Shown in pieces: positions 5,565 through 7,027 of a stretch of DNA of 7,027 nt; position 1 is the first letter of the stretch; each line of letters begins with the position of its first letter. The stretch is taken from contig JBDKTZ010000488.1 in NCBI GenBank assembly GCA_039679975.1, positions 1 through 7,027 on the forward strand, given 5' to 3'. The notes beneath the pieces are model-generated. The model was given only the letters and a program-made list of their open reading frames with translations, did not search any database and was not told the origin of the DNA. Position numbers and translations under genes: made by a program. This DNA comes from JBCFBK01 sp039679975 (GTDB lineage: Bacteria; Bacteroidota; Bacteroidia; Bacteroidales; Prolixibacteraceae).

Positions 5565-7027
5565 TCAAAATTTAAGATTAAGTCCCACAAAAACGGTTTT
5601 AATCTGAGGATATTCACAAGCTCGGCCATCTCCGGATCTTTCCGGATCACCATAGTCATATTTGGTAAAGGTCAGCAGGTTATCGCCTCCGATAAATATC
5701 CTGAGCTGAGAGATATCGATCGATTTCAATAAGGAAGATGGCATATTATATCCGAGTTGAATATTTTTTAAACGAAGGTAGGAAGCATCGTTCAGATAAA
5801 AGGTAGATCCGGCTGCGGTTCCCCCTGTCATAGGAGCGTATCCGTCGCTATATATTGAAGGTATGTCGGAACCGGGGTTTGTTAACGGATCATATGCGTT
5901 TAAATACTTAGGAAGGGGAGAAGAAGACTGAACAAATGGAACAATACCCCATCCGTTAAGCAGAAACTTCTGACCTTTAACTCCCTGAAAGAATAAATTA
6001 AGATCAAAATTTTTCCATGTACAGTTGGCCCCGAAAGAATAGATGAAGTCGGGAAAGGCTCCGTCCATCCGGACTCTGTCTTTTCCATCAATTCCTCCAC
6101 TGGTATCCTGATCTTTGAATTTAATATCCCCGATTTGAGGATTTCCCGGCGTTGTCACTTTTTCTATTTCATCTTCCGATTTGAAAATTCCGGTATATTC
6201 GTATAAATAGTAATCCCGATATGGCTTTCCTTCTTCGATAACACGCGTGCCGTAACTTGGCGCCGGATATTTCATCACTTTATTCCTGTTTATGCTGACC
6301 TGGGCATTGACATCATAGGTAAAATCGCCAACTTTTCCGGTATGCCCAAGCGACAATTCAAGCCCGTAATTTTTAAACTCTCCGTAATTGATTGTCGGAG
6401 CGCTCATTCCAGCACTGGACGGAATGCTGGCGCTGGCCAAAATTCCGGTAGTATATTTATTGTACAAGTCTAACGTACCATACAGGATGTTCTCTTTAAG
6501 ATTGAAGTCCAGACCAAGATCGGTGATTTTTGTTTTTTCCCATTCCAGCTTTTTGTTTTTAAACGATGATTGAATGACACCTTGCTCCATGGCCTCACTG
6601 AATCCGTACGACGTTGTCGAGTAAGTTTCCTGGTACGGATAATTTCCAATATCAGCATTTCCAAGTAACCCATATGAAGCCCGGATTTTCAAATTATCGA
6701 TCCAACCGATACTGTTTTTTATAAAATCCTCCTCGCTTATTCTCCAGGCGATAGAACCCGATGGAAAAAAGCCCCATCTGTTATCTTCCGAGATTTTTGA
6801 CGTGCCGTCATACCTGAAATTACCTTCAAGCAAATATTTTCCTTTATAGGTATAATTGGCCCGGCCAAAATAAGAACGAAAAGCCCATTCCGTTAAACCT
6901 CCGGTGGTAGACTGATTGGAAGATCCCATTCCGTCGATTTCGTACATTGTTTTTACGGGAAAAACAATACGTTGTCCTCCCAGCGACCTGTATTTCTGAG
7001 ACTCCTGACTGTAACCGGCCATGAGAG
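5565..7027 (-). CDS. susC: SusC/RagA-family TonB-dependent outer-membrane transporter, C-terminal part
   Basis: The frame continues past the right edge; about 486 C-terminal residues of a protein that usually has around 1000 are visible, and the ATG at 7022 is internal. The N-terminal carboxypeptidase-like domain, TonB box and plug lie outside. What remains is beta-barrel: GRANYTYKGKYLLEGNFRYD, DNRWGFFPSGSIAWRISEE, LKIRASYGLLGN and GDIKFKDQDTSGGIDGKDR are signature SusC segments, and the protein ends in a terminal-strand pattern, VFVGLNLKF. An EF-hand-like loop (D-x-D-x-S-G-x-I-D-x-x-D) is encoded at 6113-6078 and probably binds calcium. The partner is the SusD lipoprotein encoded 109 bases downstream; together they import glycan fragments into the periplasm using TonB energy. 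The promoter and any regulator must lie outside the window. The symbol denotes the family only. Confidence 0.97.
   Translation of the reverse strand, partial: LMAGYSQESQKYRSLGGQRIVFPVKTMYEIDGMGSSNQSTTGGLTEWAFRSYFGRANYTYKGKYLLEGNFRYDGTSKISEDNRWGFFPSGSIAWRISEEDFIKNSIGWIDNLKIRASYGLLGNADIGNYPYQETYSTTSYGFSEAMEQGVIQSSFKNKKLEWEKTKITDLGLDFNLKENILYGTLDLYNKYTTGILASASIPSSAGMSAPTINYGEFKNYGLELSLGHTGKVGDFTYDVNAQVSINRNKVMKYPAPSYGTRVIEEGKPYRDYYLYEYTGIFKSEDEIEKVTTPGNPQIGDIKFKDQDTSGGIDGKDRVRMDGAFPDFIYSFGANCTWKNFDLNLFFQGVKGQKFLLNGWGIVPFVQSSSPLPKYLNAYDPLTNPGSDIPSIYSDGYAPMTGGTAAGSTFYLNDASYLRLKNIQLGYNMPSSLLKSIDISQLRIFIGGDNLLTFTKYDYGDPERSGDGRACEYPQIKTVFVGLNLKF

Overview
The window looks like part of a Bacteroidota (Bacteroidetes) chromosome. 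The main evidence is an adjacent pair of outer-membrane glycan-uptake genes, a SusC-type TonB-dependent receptor and a SusD-type lipoprotein. Starts preceded by A-rich sequence rather than a Shine-Dalgarno box, and the Bacteroidetes-like GNAT protein, agree with this. No rRNA, tRNA, CRISPR array or recognisable transposase gene is visible.

Layout. Plus strand: positions 1-912 hold the 3' part of a six-hairpin (alpha/alpha barrel) glycosidase-like gene that begins before the window. It overlaps by an ATGA junction with a complete GNAT acetyltransferase gene (909-1445). Minus strand, read right to left: the C-terminal part of susC (7027-5565, beginning outside the window), a 109-base spacer, a complete susD lipoprotein gene (5455-3995), a 282-base spacer, and a complete 706-residue exported six-hairpin glycosidase-like protein (3712-1592). 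The two groups converge, with 146 bases between their stop codons.

Inferred function. The minus-strand genes form a polysaccharide utilisation locus (PUL) unit: SusD captures a glycan at the cell surface, SusC imports it with TonB energy, and the exported six-hairpin protein probably cleaves it. The plus-strand glycosidase may belong to the same pathway or to a neighbouring one. The substrate cannot be told from this window.

Most interesting parts. All four are in the spacers. (1) The susD-glycosidase spacer carries a perfect 12-bp inverted repeat that extends to about 21 paired bases and encloses two further nested stems; the innermost would have a GGGA (GNRA-type) loop on the operon strand. 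It could be a structured RNA or a MITE-like relic. (2) The same bases are open for 45 codons in frame after the susD stop and read like protein. (3) The susC-susD spacer contains a 32-codon ORF whose stop overlaps the susD start as ATGA. (4) The convergent spacer has a minus-strand stretch that loosely resembles the N-terminal region of zinc alcohol dehydrogenases. All four are hypotheses from reading the sequence, not established features.
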